From the NCBI RefSeq assembly GCF_012933465.1, contig NZ_JABBND010000001.1, positions 62,001 to 126,000 of the forward strand: a DNA stretch of 64,000 nt, given 5' to 3'. The notes beneath the pieces are model-generated. The model was not told the DNA's origin. It ran no database searches and worked only from the letters and a program-made list of their open reading frames with translations. This DNA is from Actinomycetospora sp. TBRC 11914 (GTDB lineage Bacteria > Actinomycetota > Actinomycetes > Mycobacteriales > Pseudonocardiaceae). Shown one piece after another: positions 54,174 to 62,700 of this stretch (the first letter of the stretch is position 1; every line of letters begins with the position of its first letter). Made by a program: the position numbers and the translations under genes.

Positions 54174-55301
54174 TCAGTGCTCGTGCACGACGACGCCGCG
54201 CAGGTTGCGGCCCGCGTGCATGTCCTCGTAGCCCTGGGCGATGTCGTCGAGCGCGTACGTCGTGGTGACCAGCTCGTCGAGCTTGAGCGCGCCCTGCCGG
54301 TAGAGCTGGATCTGACGGGCGATGTCGGCTCCTGCGTTGGTCGAGCCGAACAGACTGCCCTGCAGCCGCTTGCCGTAGAAGGCGAGCTGGCCGGCCGGGA
54401 TGTCGATCCCGACCTGGGTCATCAGCCCGACGCCGGTGACCACACAGGTGCCCGCCTTGCGGATGGCGGCGAACGCCTCCCCGATGTGGTCGGGTCGGGT
54501 GACGCCGACGGTGACGATGGCGGAGTCGGCGCCCTGGCCGTCGGTGGGCCCCCGCACGATCTCGACGGCCTCGTCCATCGTGGCGACGGCGTGCGTGGCG
54601 CCGAACTCCAGGGCCTTCTCCCGCTTGAACGGCACCGGGTCCACCCCGACCAGGGTCGTGGCCCCGGCGTGGGCGGCACCCTGCACGGCGTTGATCCCGA
54701 CGCCGCCGACGCCCATCACGATCACGGCGTCACCCGGCCGGACCGCGGCGTCGTTCACCGCGGAGCCCCAGCCGGTGCCGACCCCGCAACTGAGCAGGCA
54801 CGCGACCTCGAAATCGATGTCGTCGGGCAGCGGCACGACCGAGTCCACCGACACCGTGGTGGTGGCACAGAACGTCGACAGGCCCGACATCTGCCCGACC
54901 GGACGGCCGTCCTCGGCGAGGTGGAGCCGGAAGTCGTCGGTGGTGCCGGGGCGGGCCCCGGAGAGGGTGCTGCCGCCCATGTTGCAGAGGTGCGAGCGGC
55001 CGACCGCGCACCACCGGCACCGGCCGCAGGCGGGCACGAAGGAGAAGACGACGTGGTCGCCCTCCCGGATGCCCTTGTGGTTCGGCGGGGCCACGGTGAC
55101 GATCCCGGCGCCCTCGTGCCCGCCGGCGAAGGGGTAGACCGCCACCGGCAGGTCACGGGTCGCGATGTGGTCGTCGGAGTGGCACAGCCCCGCGGCCATC
55201 ACCCGGACCTGGAGCTCACCGGGTCGCGGGTCGTCGAGGTCGATGTCGACGACCTCGTACTTCCCGGGCGCCTCACGGACGACCGCCCCACGCGTACGCA
55301 T
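54174..55301 (-). CDS. Zinc-dependent alcohol dehydrogenase, NDMA-dependent type, 375 aa
   Basis: Catalytic zinc ligands lie in AAGLCHSDDHIA and GGHEGAGIV; structural zinc cysteines are in CGRCRWCAVGRSHLC. The Rossmann motif is VMGVGGVGINAVQGAAHAGA. The length and the start RGAVVREAPGKYEVVDID resemble the actinobacterial NDMA-dependent ADH family with tightly bound NAD. It heads the operon ADH-BVMO-esterase. GAGGAGGG lies 6 bases before the ATG. An AAACC/GGTTT inverted repeat lies just upstream. Confidence 0.92.
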   Translation of the reverse strand: MRTRGAVVREAPGKYEVVDIDLDDPRPGELQVRVMAAGLCHSDDHIATRDLPVAVYPFAGGHEGAGIVTVAPPNHKGIREGDHVVFSFVPACGRCRWCAVGRSHLCNMGGSTLSGARPGTTDDFRLHLAEDGRPVGQMSGLSTFCATTTVSVDSVVPLPDDIDFEVACLLSCGVGTGWGSAVNDAAVRPGDAVIVMGVGGVGINAVQGAAHAGATTLVGVDPVPFKREKALEFGATHAVATMDEAVEIVRGPTDGQGADSAIVTVGVTRPDHIGEAFAAIRKAGTCVVTGVGLMTQVGIDIPAGQLAFYGKRLQGSLFGSTNAGADIARQIQLYRQGALKLDELVTTTYALDDIAQGYEDMHAGRNLRGVVVHEH

Positions 55302-55334
55302 GTAGCCCTCCTCACACCGTCGTGTCGCATGACC

Positions 55335-55351
55335 AAACCATCGTTCGGTTT
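55335..55351 (-). promoter_or_regulatory. Inverted repeat upstream of the alcohol dehydrogenase operon
   Basis: AAACC and GGTTT arms with a 7-base centre lie 34 bp before the ADH start, between it and the TetR gene. A TetR-type operator is plausible. Confidence 0.45.
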
Positions 55352-55356
55352 ACGGG

Positions 55357-55914
55357 TCAAGACGATGCCGGAGGTCGCGGCCGCAGACCGTCGGAGACCA
55401 GCGCGATGTAGCGGGCGCGCCGGTCGTCGTCGCGCTCGGGGGCCTGGCCGAGGAGCATGAGCAGGTCGGCCAGGTCGACGTCCGTGCGCATGTCCCCGGC
55501 GCGCTGGGCGGCCGCGACCATGGCGCCCATCGCCGCCACGGCGCGCGCGGCCGAGCCCTCCGGGTCCTCCGCGGACCCCAACTCGAGCAGGGCCGCCGTC
55601 GTGACGACCGCACGGTGCGCGCTGTAGCCCTGGGCGATGGAGGCGAACAGGCCCTCCAGCTGCGACCAGGCGCTCGCGCCGAGCCGCACCTGGTCCAGCG
55701 CGTCCTCGGCGCGGACGGCGAGCGCCCGCGTGGACTCCTCGACGACGGCCCCGATCAGGTCGGACTTCGTCGGGAAGTGCCGGTAGAGCGTGCCGACGGC
55801 CACGCCGGCCCGCGCGGCCAGGGCGTCCATCCGCACCGCGTCGCCGTCACGGGCGACGAGCTCGCGGGCGGCCTCGACGATCTGCTGTCGGTTCCGGACG
55901 GCGTCGACTCTCAC
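55357..55914 (-). CDS. TetR-family regulator, 185 aa
   Basis: The N-terminal HTH is clear: RQQIVEAARELVARDGDAVR, then MDALAARAGVAVGTLYRHFPTK. The C-terminal ligand domain is of the common SBP-independent TetR type. It lies between the ADH operon and a divergent monooxygenase gene, and two near-identical 14-bp palindromes sit in its divergent promoter region, so it likely represses itself and the monooxygenase, perhaps also the ADH operon. Confidence 0.9.
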   Translation of the reverse strand: MRVDAVRNRQQIVEAARELVARDGDAVRMDALAARAGVAVGTLYRHFPTKSDLIGAVVEESTRALAVRAEDALDQVRLGASAWSQLEGLFASIAQGYSAHRAVVTTAALLELGSAEDPEGSAARAVAAMGAMVAAAQRAGDMRTDVDLADLLMLLGQAPERDDDRRARYIALVSDGLRPRPPASS

Positions 55915-55924
55915 GTCGACAAGA

Positions 55925-55967
55925 TGAACCCTGCTTCATTATCGTCGCAAGAGTGAATCCTGATTCA
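55925..55967. promoter_or_regulatory. Twin 14-bp operators between TetR gene and divergent monooxygenase
   Basis: TGAACCCTGCTTCA (55925-55938) and TGAATCCTGATTCA (55954-55967) differ at two positions and lie 29 bp apart. The second is a perfect TGAATC-CT-GATTCA palindrome. Placement in the divergent promoter fits autoregulation by the TetR protein. Confidence 0.65.
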
Positions 55968-55976
55968 GGTAAGGGG

Positions 55977-57440
55977 ATGGTCCACGTGGACGACCACGCG
56001 ACGCCGCGGGTGCTCGTCATCGGCTCCGGGATCGCGGGCATCCTGACCGGGATCGAGCTGCGCGCCCGCGGTCTGACCGACTTCACGATCCTGGAGAAGG
56101 CCGACACGCTCGGGGGCACCTGGCGGGACAACGTCTACCCCGGGGTCGCGTGCGACGTCCCCGCGCACCTCTACAGCTTCTCCTTCGCCCCCAACGTCCA
56201 CCCGACGACGCGCTTCGCGAGCGGACCGCAGCTCTGGGACTACTTCCGGGAGATCGCCGAGCGGTACCGGGTCACCGAGCACATCCGGTACGGCACCGAG
56301 GTCGCGGACGCGCGGTGGGACGGCTCCCGTTGGACGGTCACGACGACCACCGGCGAGTCGCTGGTGGCCGACGTCGTCGTGTCCGCGGTGGGCCGGCTGC
56401 AGCAGCCCTCGCTGCCCGACATCCCCGGGATCTCCGACTTCCGCGGACGCGTGTTCCACTCCGCGCGCTGGGACCCCGCCGCCGACGTCGACGGCGCCCG
56501 CCTCGGGATCGTCGGCACCGGGTCCTCCGCCACGCAGATGACGGTGGCCACCGCCCCGCGGGTCGCCCACCTCGACCTGTTCCAGCGCACCGCCCAGTGG
56601 ATCTTCCCGATGGACAACACCCCCATCCCGTGGTGGCGCCGGACGCTGATGCGGCTGGTCCCGGGCTACGCCCGCCGCTACCGCGCCGGCATCAAGCGCT
56701 GGGTCGACGAGATCGGGCGGGCGGCCACCGGCGACCCGCGCGCGGCCGACGAACGGCGGCAGGCCTGCGTGGACGCGCTGAACACGGTGCGCGACCCGGA
56801 CCTGCGCGCGAAGCTCACCCCCGACTACGAGGTCGGCTGCAAACGGCTGGTGATCTCCGGGGAGTTCTACGACGCGGTGCAGCGCGACAACGTCGAGGTG
56901 GTCACCGCGGGCATCCAGCGGGTGGAGGCGGACGGCGTACGCACCACCGACGGGGAGCTGCACGAGCTGGACACCCTCGTCCTCGCGACCGGGTTCCACG
57001 CCGACGCCTACCTCCGGCCGATGACGGTCACCGGCGAGGACGGCATCACCCTCGACGACATCTGGGCCGACGTGCCGATGAACTACAAGTCGGTGGCGCT
57101 GCCCCACATGCCGAACTTCTTCCTCATCAACGGGCCCTTCTCCCCGGGCGGCAGCGCCTCGGTGCTCTCGATCATCGAGATCCACGTCGGCTACGTCATG
57201 CAGCTGATCGACCGGGTCGTCGCCGACCGGGTGGCCCTCGAGCCCGACCCCGATCGCAGCGCCGAACTGCTCGCGGCGATCCGGGAGCAGGCGTCGAAGA
57301 CGGTCTGGGGCACCGGCGGGTGCTCCAGCTGGTACCTCGACCGCAACGGCGTGCCCCTGGTCAACCCGATCCTGCTCGACGACCTCGCCGCCGACATGGC
57401 CCACCCCGAGCCGACCGATTTCCACGCCGTGCCCCGCTGA
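55977..57440 (+). CDS. Flavin-containing Baeyer-Villiger-type monooxygenase, 487 aa
   Basis: FAD motif VLVIGSGIAGILTGIELRA, then LGGTWRDNVYPGVACDVPAH, the full BVMO fingerprint FRGRVFHSARWD with its histidine, and NADPH motif LGIVGTGSSATQMTVATA are present. LATGFHADAYLRP follows. It is shorter than typical cyclohexanone monooxygenases. The ATG at 55977 is chosen because the upstream GTG at 55953 would lie inside the operator; GTG 55986 with GGGG spacing is also possible. It is divergent from the TetR gene. Confidence 0.9.
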   Translation: MVHVDDHATPRVLVIGSGIAGILTGIELRARGLTDFTILEKADTLGGTWRDNVYPGVACDVPAHLYSFSFAPNVHPTTRFASGPQLWDYFREIAERYRVTEHIRYGTEVADARWDGSRWTVTTTTGESLVADVVVSAVGRLQQPSLPDIPGISDFRGRVFHSARWDPAADVDGARLGIVGTGSSATQMTVATAPRVAHLDLFQRTAQWIFPMDNTPIPWWRRTLMRLVPGYARRYRAGIKRWVDEIGRAATGDPRAADERRQACVDALNTVRDPDLRAKLTPDYEVGCKRLVISGEFYDAVQRDNVEVVTAGIQRVEADGVRTTDGELHELDTLVLATGFHADAYLRPMTVTGEDGITLDDIWADVPMNYKSVALPHMPNFFLINGPFSPGGSASVLSIIEIHVGYVMQLIDRVVADRVALEPDPDRSAELLAAIREQASKTVWGTGGCSSWYLDRNGVPLVNPILLDDLAADMAHPEPTDFHAVPR

Positions 57441-57478
57441 CCACGACGCCGTCGCGGCGGCCCTCGGCTGACGGGTCG

Positions 57479-58444
57479 CTAGCGCGCCGCGACGACGACC
57501 TTCGTCCGGCCGGGTCGCGGCCATGCGGCCCGGTCGAACGCGGTCTGCACGTCGTCGACGGGCAGGACGTCGGTGACGTAGGCCGCGCGCAGCGCCGGGT
57601 GCGCCGCGAGGTGGGCGTCGGCGGCCGCCAGCACCCGCCGCCGTTCCAACGCCACCCCCGAGCGCATCGTCAGGTTCTTGCGCAGGAACGTCCGCATCGG
57701 GAACGGGTAGACGAGATCGTCGGCGACCCCGAAGTAGAAGACCTGCCCGCCGAACGCCGCCGCGTCCACGGCCTGCGCCAGCGTCGCGGTCTGGTGCCCG
57801 ATCGCCTCGATGACCACGTCGGGGCGATCGGCGCCCACCGAGGCCACCCACCGGTCGATCGGGGCGTGGACGGCCTCCGTGACCCCGTACACCGACGAGA
57901 CGGCGCTCCGGTCGACGCGGTCCACCCCGATCACCCGCGAGGCGCCGCCGCACGCGGCGAGGTGGGAGAACAGCAGGCCGATCGGGCCCTGACCGAGTAC
58001 CGCGACCGACCGCCCCGCCACCGGTCCCAGCTGCTCCATCGCGTAGAGAACGCACGCCAGCGGCTGGATGGTCACGGCCTCCCACGGCTCCAGGCCCGCG
58101 GCGTACGGCGCGACCCCGTCGCCCGCGGTGACGACGTACTCGGCGATGCCGTCGAAGCCGGACGCCCACCCGACGACCCGCTCCCCCACCGCGACCTCGG
58201 GGTGGGCGGAGGCCAGGACCTCGCCGACGACCTCGTGCATCGGGAATCCCGGCGACCCGAACGACGGCCGTTCCGGCGGCGCGTCGGGCGCCGTCCCACC
58301 CCGGAAGAACGGGAGGTCCGAGCCGCAGATGCCGCCCGCGGTCGTCCGGAGCAGGACGTGGCGCGGCGGGAGGGCCGACGCGTCCGGATCGGGTGCCTCG
58401 CACGGCGCGAACGTCGACGGCGCCACGAGGCGCTGGGCCCACAT
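57479..58444 (-). CDS. Zinc-type medium-chain dehydrogenase, 321 aa
   Basis: Zinc-site elements are TTAGGICGSDLPFF and MHEVVGEVL (His-Glu); the structural zinc loop is absent, as in short members. Rossmann motif VAVLGQGPIGLLFSHLAA is near residue 142. It likely oxidises a secondary alcohol. Its ATG shares one base with the stop of the lactonase-like gene (TGATG), so it is the last member of the P450-aldolase-lactonase-dehydrogenase operon. It converges on the monooxygenase gene. Confidence 0.86.
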   Translation of the reverse strand: MWAQRLVAPSTFAPCEAPDPDASALPPRHVLLRTTAGGICGSDLPFFRGGTAPDAPPERPSFGSPGFPMHEVVGEVLASAHPEVAVGERVVGWASGFDGIAEYVVTAGDGVAPYAAGLEPWEAVTIQPLACVLYAMEQLGPVAGRSVAVLGQGPIGLLFSHLAACGGASRVIGVDRVDRSAVSSVYGVTEAVHAPIDRWVASVGADRPDVVIEAIGHQTATLAQAVDAAAFGGQVFYFGVADDLVYPFPMRTFLRKNLTMRSGVALERRRVLAAADAHLAAHPALRAAYVTDVLPVDDVQTAFDRAAWPRPGRTKVVVAAR

Positions 58445-59526
58445 CAGGCGTTCCGGGGCGAGCGCAGCGACGGGGAGGTGTTCCGGGGCGAGCGCAGCGA
58501 CGGGGAGATGTTCCGGCCGAGCAGCCGGGCCGGGTTCGTCACCATCATCTGCTCGATCGCCTTCTCCTCGAGGCCGCGCTCCCGCAGCGCGGGGAGGATG
58601 ACGTCGCTGACGTGCGTCGGCACCCAGGTCGCGGGATAGGCGTCGAAGGAGTCGAGCCAGTCGCAGGCCATCAGGCAGTCGTGGGAGAGCACGATCCGGT
58701 CGGCGTAGCCCTCGCCGCACAGGGCGATGATCGTGTCGAGGCGCTGGTCCTCGCTCGCGCGGCCCGCGCCGTTCAGCCCGAACCGGTCGGAGGCGATCGT
58801 CGACCCGGCGTCCATGAGGGCGCGGAGGTAGTCGAGGTCGGTCGTGTCGCCGGAGTGCCCGACGACGACGCCGGCGAGGTCCAGCCCCTCCTGCGCGAAG
58901 ATCGCCTGTTGCGCCAGCCCGTTGCGGGCGGGCGCGTGGGTGTGGCAGGTGATCGGGGCTCCCGTGGCGATCGCCGCCTGCGCGGCCGCGCGCAGGATGC
59001 GCTCGTTGTTGGCGGTGACGCCGGGGGCGTCGGTCATCACCTTGATGTTCTGGGCGCGGACCCCGGACTCGCCGATGCCGACCTGCAGGTCCCGCAGGAA
59101 CAGCTCCGTCATGACGTCGACCTCGCCCGGCCGCCGCGGCCGGTGCTTCAGGTAGAAGGGCAGGTAGTCGTCGGTGTAGATGCCGGTGGACACGACGACG
59201 TGGAGCTCCGGCACGGCCGCGTTCGCCTCCGCGACGAACGCCATGTCGCGGCCGTGGAACAGCGCCGTGCAGTCGACGATCGTGCGGATCCCCCGGGCGT
59301 ACGTCGCCCGCAGCTGGGCGACGACGTCGGCGAGGGCGGCCTGGCGACCCCGTGGCCACGCCCGCTCCGGGTAGTCCCGCGCGAACTCGACGGAACTGAC
59401 GACGAGGTGCTCGTGGGTCAGGGTCGGGCCGAGGTCGCCGACGGCCACCGGCCCCCGGACGGTCTCGATGGTCGAGCTCCGCTCCGCTCCGTCTCCGGTC
59501 TCCACGGTCTCCACGGTCGAGCTCAT
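58444..59526 (-). CDS. Phosphotriesterase-like metal hydrolase (probable lactonase), 360 aa
   Basis: The binuclear metal site of the PTE family can be read: THEHLVV (HxH), the lysine in AQNIKVMTDA, histidines in ITCHTHAPA and VVGHSGDT, and the Asp in LSHDCLM. Related PTE-like lactonases hydrolyse lactones, which fits two nearby Baeyer-Villiger monooxygenases. The C-terminus carries an unusual twofold repeat NISPSLRSPR/NTSPSLRSPR caused by a 30-bp DNA repeat. The start overlaps the aldolase stop by 4 bp (ATGA). Confidence 0.9.
   Translation of the reverse strand: MSSTVETVETGDGAERSSTIETVRGPVAVGDLGPTLTHEHLVVSSVEFARDYPERAWPRGRQAALADVVAQLRATYARGIRTIVDCTALFHGRDMAFVAEANAAVPELHVVVSTGIYTDDYLPFYLKHRPRRPGEVDVMTELFLRDLQVGIGESGVRAQNIKVMTDAPGVTANNERILRAAAQAAIATGAPITCHTHAPARNGLAQQAIFAQEGLDLAGVVVGHSGDTTDLDYLRALMDAGSTIASDRFGLNGAGRASEDQRLDTIIALCGEGYADRIVLSHDCLMACDWLDSFDAYPATWVPTHVSDVILPALRERGLEEKAIEQMMVTNPARLLGRNISPSLRSPRNTSPSLRSPRNA
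58451..58510. repeat. 30-bp direct repeat x2 at the 3' end of the lactonase-like gene
   Basis: TTCCGGGGCGAGCGCAGCGA plus ten more bases occurs at 58451-58480 and again at 58481-58510, followed by a partial TTCCGG. The units differ by one base. It extends the protein by SPSLRSPRN units and looks like a small mobile or expanding repeat inserted at the gene end. Confidence 0.85.
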
Positions 59527-60248
59527 GTCGTCCTCTCTCGCGCAGCCTGCAGGGCCCGGGCCATCCCGGACGCGATCACGGCCCGGTCCGCGGCCACCGT
59601 CAGGAAGGACAGCCCCCGCGCCAGGAGGTCGGTGACCGCGTCGGCGTCGGCGGCCACGCCGCCGACGGGCAGGTCCCGACGACGGGCGGCGGCGACACAG
59701 GTGTCGACGGCGGCGGCGAGCCCGGGCGGCGGCGGCCCGGTGACGACGCCGAGGCCGAGGTCGAGCCCGAGGTCGACCGTGCCGAGGAACAGGCCCGAGA
59801 GACCGTCCGTCGCGGCGATCGCGTCCACCTGCTCCAGCCCGGTCGTCGTCTCGATCATGGGCAGGACCAGCGGGTGCTCCGCCTGGGCCCGTCGCCGGGC
59901 CGGGCCGTACGACCGCACCCCGGCCGGCGGGTACCGCGCGGCCCGGACCGCGGCCGCGGCGTCGTCGGGACCCGAGACCAGCGGGACCACCACGCCGGCG
60001 GCCCCGAGGTCGAGCGCCGTGCCGACCAGACGCTCGTCGTTGGCCGCCACCCGGACCAGCGGGGTCGCCCCGGCCAGCTCCACCGCCTGCAGGACCGGCG
60101 CGAGCGTCGAGTCGGTGACCGTGCCGTGCTGCGTGTCCACGAGCACCCAGTCAAAGCCGGTCGCGGCGACCGCCTCGGCCTGGACCGGGTCCGGCGAGGT
60201 GACCCACGCCCCGAAGCCGGGCGGACCGCCGTCGGGAACGAGGCTCAT
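59523..60248 (-). CDS. HpcH/HpaI aldolase family protein, 241 aa
   Basis: The class II aldolase motifs are present: GAWVTSPDPVQAEAVAATGF, WVLVDTQHG, PLVRVAANDE, GAAGVVVPLVSGPDDA, LPMIETTTGLEQVD and LFLGTVDLGLDLGLG. The metal-binding Glu and Asp are in IET and the GTVDLG stretch. It probably cleaves a hydroxy-keto acid formed after ring opening. ATGA overlaps link it to the P450 upstream and the lactonase-like gene downstream. Confidence 0.88.
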   Translation of the reverse strand: MSLVPDGGPPGFGAWVTSPDPVQAEAVAATGFDWVLVDTQHGTVTDSTLAPVLQAVELAGATPLVRVAANDERLVGTALDLGAAGVVVPLVSGPDDAAAAVRAARYPPAGVRSYGPARRRAQAEHPLVLPMIETTTGLEQVDAIAATDGLSGLFLGTVDLGLDLGLGVVTGPPPPGLAAAVDTCVAAARRRDLPVGGVAADADAVTDLLARGLSFLTVAADRAVIASGMARALQAARERTT

Positions 60249-61504
60249 GCCCGCGCTGCCTCGACCGGGACCGAGCCCCACCCCCACTGGAACGACGACG
60301 GGTGGCGCTGCGCGCGGGCCTCGTCCACGGCGTAGTCGCCGACGCGGGCGAGGAACTCCTCGGCGAGGACGACCATCTCCAGCCGCGCCAGGTGCGCACC
60401 GACGCAGAAGTGCTGGCCGCGCCCGAAGGAGAGCTGGCGCGGGATCGGGCGGTTCCAGCGGAACGCGTCCGGGTCGTCGAACTCGCGCGGGTCGCGGTTG
60501 GCCGACGCGATCAGCGACATCACCCGCTGGCCGGGGCGGACGGCGACCCCGCCGATCTCGACCGGCTCCCGCACCGTGCGCAGGAACCACTGCGCCGGCG
60601 CGCAGTAGCGCAGGAACTCCTCCCGGGCCATTGGCAGCGTCGTGGTGGGGTCGGCGCGCACCGCGGCGAGCTGATCGGGATGACGGGCGAGCTCCCACAG
60701 ACCGTGCGCGGTGACCTTCGGGACCGTCTCGGTGCCCCCGACGAAGATGCAGACCAGGTTGGTGGCGATCTCGCGGTCGTCGAGGCGGCGACCCTGGAAC
60801 TCCAGGTCCAGCAGGCCGTCGATCATGCGGCTGCGCCACGGGGCGCCCTCGTCGACGTCCCCGGCGCGGTGCCGCGCAACGGCCGGGACCAGGATCTCCA
60901 GGGACCGGGTGAAGAGCTTCACCTTGTCCAGGCCGCCGTCGCCGGAGTTGGTGCCGGTCGAGGAGTTCACGACGTCGAGGACGTCGTCGGCCAGCTCCGG
61001 GGGCAGCGCCAGCAGGTGGCAGATCATCCCCGCGGCCACGCGGCCCCCGTACTCCTGCGCGAGGTCGAACGGGCCGCCGCGGTCGAGGAGCTCGTCGAGC
61101 CGGGTGCAGGCGAGGTCGCGGACGACGTCGGCGAGCGCGCGGACCTGTCCGGCGCGCAGCGGCCCGGCCGAGGCGTGGCGCACCGTCTCGTACACCGGTG
61201 AGCCGAACATGTTCGCGCTGCCGAGCGGGTCGGTCGGCGGGTCCGCGACCGGGCCGCCGTTGTGGGTCCGCAACGTGCTCGGCGAGGGCAGGCTCGACTC
61301 GCTGGAGACGAACGTGCCGCTCATGTCGCCGAGCACGGCGTACACGTCGTCGAACCGGGAGATCGCGAACGTGTCGTAGGCGGGCAGGTAGTGCACCGGG
61401 CTCTCGTCCCGCAGGCGCCGGTAGAACGCGAGCGGATCGGCCATCACCGCCGGCGAGAACGGGTCGTAGTCCTCGGGCGCCGGACCGAGCGTCGCTGCCG
61501 TCAT
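60245..61504 (-). CDS. Cytochrome P450, 419 aa
   Basis: Haem-binding signature FGRGQHFCVGAHLAR with the proximal Cys near residue 363, I-helix FVGGTETVPK near 249, K-helix ExxR as EEFLRYCAP, and RDPREFDDPDAF are all present. It is a soluble class I bacterial P450 and needs ferredoxin from elsewhere. It starts the operon P450-aldolase-lactonase-dehydrogenase and probably hydroxylates the substrate first. ATG 61504 has GGAGGCGGAG upstream. Confidence 0.94.
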   Translation of the reverse strand: MTAATLGPAPEDYDPFSPAVMADPLAFYRRLRDESPVHYLPAYDTFAISRFDDVYAVLGDMSGTFVSSESSLPSPSTLRTHNGGPVADPPTDPLGSANMFGSPVYETVRHASAGPLRAGQVRALADVVRDLACTRLDELLDRGGPFDLAQEYGGRVAAGMICHLLALPPELADDVLDVVNSSTGTNSGDGGLDKVKLFTRSLEILVPAVARHRAGDVDEGAPWRSRMIDGLLDLEFQGRRLDDREIATNLVCIFVGGTETVPKVTAHGLWELARHPDQLAAVRADPTTTLPMAREEFLRYCAPAQWFLRTVREPVEIGGVAVRPGQRVMSLIASANRDPREFDDPDAFRWNRPIPRQLSFGRGQHFCVGAHLARLEMVVLAEEFLARVGDYAVDEARAQRHPSSFQWGWGSVPVEAARA

Positions 61505-61571
61505 CTCCGCCTCCGCTGCTTCGCCGACCCTGTGTTTGGTTAAAGCCGTGGCGAGGCTAACATCGCGGGCC

Positions 61572-62054
61572 ATGGGCGTGTTCACGGCGAGCGGCGAGAC
61601 CCTGCTGGACGCGACGCCGGAGGAGACCTACGACTTCATCTCCGACCCGCGGAACTGGCCGAAGCTCTTCCGGGGCAGCGCCGACATCTCCACCTCGGTC
61701 GAGATCCCGCTGGGCGTCGGGGACTCGTTCACCGAGGTCGTGGAGGTGGGAGAGCTCTCGCTCCGCTCGACCTGGACCGTGATCACGGCGGTCCGTGGGC
61801 GGGTCTTCGCCTACCAGCAGGTCGACGACCTCGGCGCCGACGGCGACGGGCAGGGCGGGGTCGACGGCATCACCACCATCACGTACACCCTGACACCCGT
61901 CGACGGCGGGACGATGTTCCACCGCGTGCTGCGCTGCGAGCTGCCGCGCGGGGTCAGCATCCCCGTCCCGCTGCTCGTCGCCCGCGCGACGACGGCCAAC
62001 ATCGAGCACTTCCAGGAGAACGTCGGGCGGGAGATCGCCCGGGTGCGCGCCTGA
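61572..62054 (+). CDS. SRPBCC (polyketide cyclase/START-like) protein, 160 aa
   Basis: The protein reads GETLLDATPEETYDFISDPRN, WPKLFRGSADIS, and ends with FHRVLRCELPRGVSIPVPLL and TANIEHFQENV. This is the helix-grip fold that binds small hydrophobic ligands. It is divergent from the P450 gene with 67 bp between them, a placement that often pairs a ligand-binding protein with the pathway. A GTG at 61536 would add 12 residues. Confidence 0.8.
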   Translation: MGVFTASGETLLDATPEETYDFISDPRNWPKLFRGSADISTSVEIPLGVGDSFTEVVEVGELSLRSTWTVITAVRGRVFAYQQVDDLGADGDGQGGVDGITTITYTLTPVDGGTMFHRVLRCELPRGVSIPVPLLVARATTANIEHFQENVGREIARVRA

Positions 62055-62066
62055 CCGGACGCCGGA

Positions 62067-62660
62067 TCAGCTCCGGGCGGCGGCGACGGAGCCGACCGCG
62101 ATGCCGGCGATCACCGTGTCGGCGATCTGGTCGGCGACCGCGTCCGGGCCGAGCGGACCGTCCGGGTTCCACCACCGGGTCAGCCAGTTCAGCGCGCCGA
62201 GCAACGTCATGGTCATCAGCCGCGGGTCGCGGTCGGGCCGGAACGCCCCCGAGGCGATCCCGGCCTCGACGATCTGCTGGACCATCGAGGTGTACTCGCG
62301 GTCGTTGGTACGCCACTGGTCGCCGAGATCGGTCGCGGCGGTCTCGTAGAGGTAGACCGCCGCGAAGTCGTAGATGTCGACGAGGACGTCGACGTGACAG
62401 CGGACGACGGCCCGCAGCTGGTCGGCGGGCTCGCCGCCGCCGTCGCGGATGGCGCGGACCTCGGTGAGCAACCGGTCGGCCGGCACCTTCACCACCGCGA
62501 GGAGCAGATCCTCCTTGGAGGAGATGTAGTTGTAGAGGCTGCCCTTCCACATCCCGAGGTCATCGGCGATCTCCTCCAGCGACGCCCGGGCGAACCCCCG
62601 GCGCCGGAACACCTTGGCGGCCGAGCGCACCACGTCGTCCCACCGGCTGGGTCGGGCCAT
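62067..62660 (-). CDS. TetR-family regulator, 197 aa
   Basis: The HTH reads RSAAKVFRRRGFARASLEEI and ADDLGMWKGSLYNYISSKEDLL. The C-terminal domain ends ALNWLTRWWNPDGPLGPD as in KstR2-type regulators of steroid and acyl-CoA catabolism, so an acyl-CoA ligand is possible. AGGAGG lies 7 bases before the ATG. It follows the SDR gene on the same strand and is convergent with the SRPBCC gene. Confidence 0.9.
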   Translation of the reverse strand: MARPSRWDDVVRSAAKVFRRRGFARASLEEIADDLGMWKGSLYNYISSKEDLLLAVVKVPADRLLTEVRAIRDGGGEPADQLRAVVRCHVDVLVDIYDFAAVYLYETAATDLGDQWRTNDREYTSMVQQIVEAGIASGAFRPDRDPRLMTMTLLGALNWLTRWWNPDGPLGPDAVADQIADTVIAGIAVGSVAAARS

Positions 62661-62677
62661 GGTGTCCTCCTTGTCCG

Positions 62678-62693
62678 GGGTGGAGTCCCACCC
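62678..62693 (-). promoter_or_regulatory. Inverted repeat before the TetR gene
   Basis: GGGTGG and CCACCC form 6-bp arms around AGTC, 18 bp upstream of the TetR start. A candidate autoregulatory site, weak on its own in high-GC DNA. Confidence 0.35.
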
Positions 62694-62700
62694 TAGGAGT

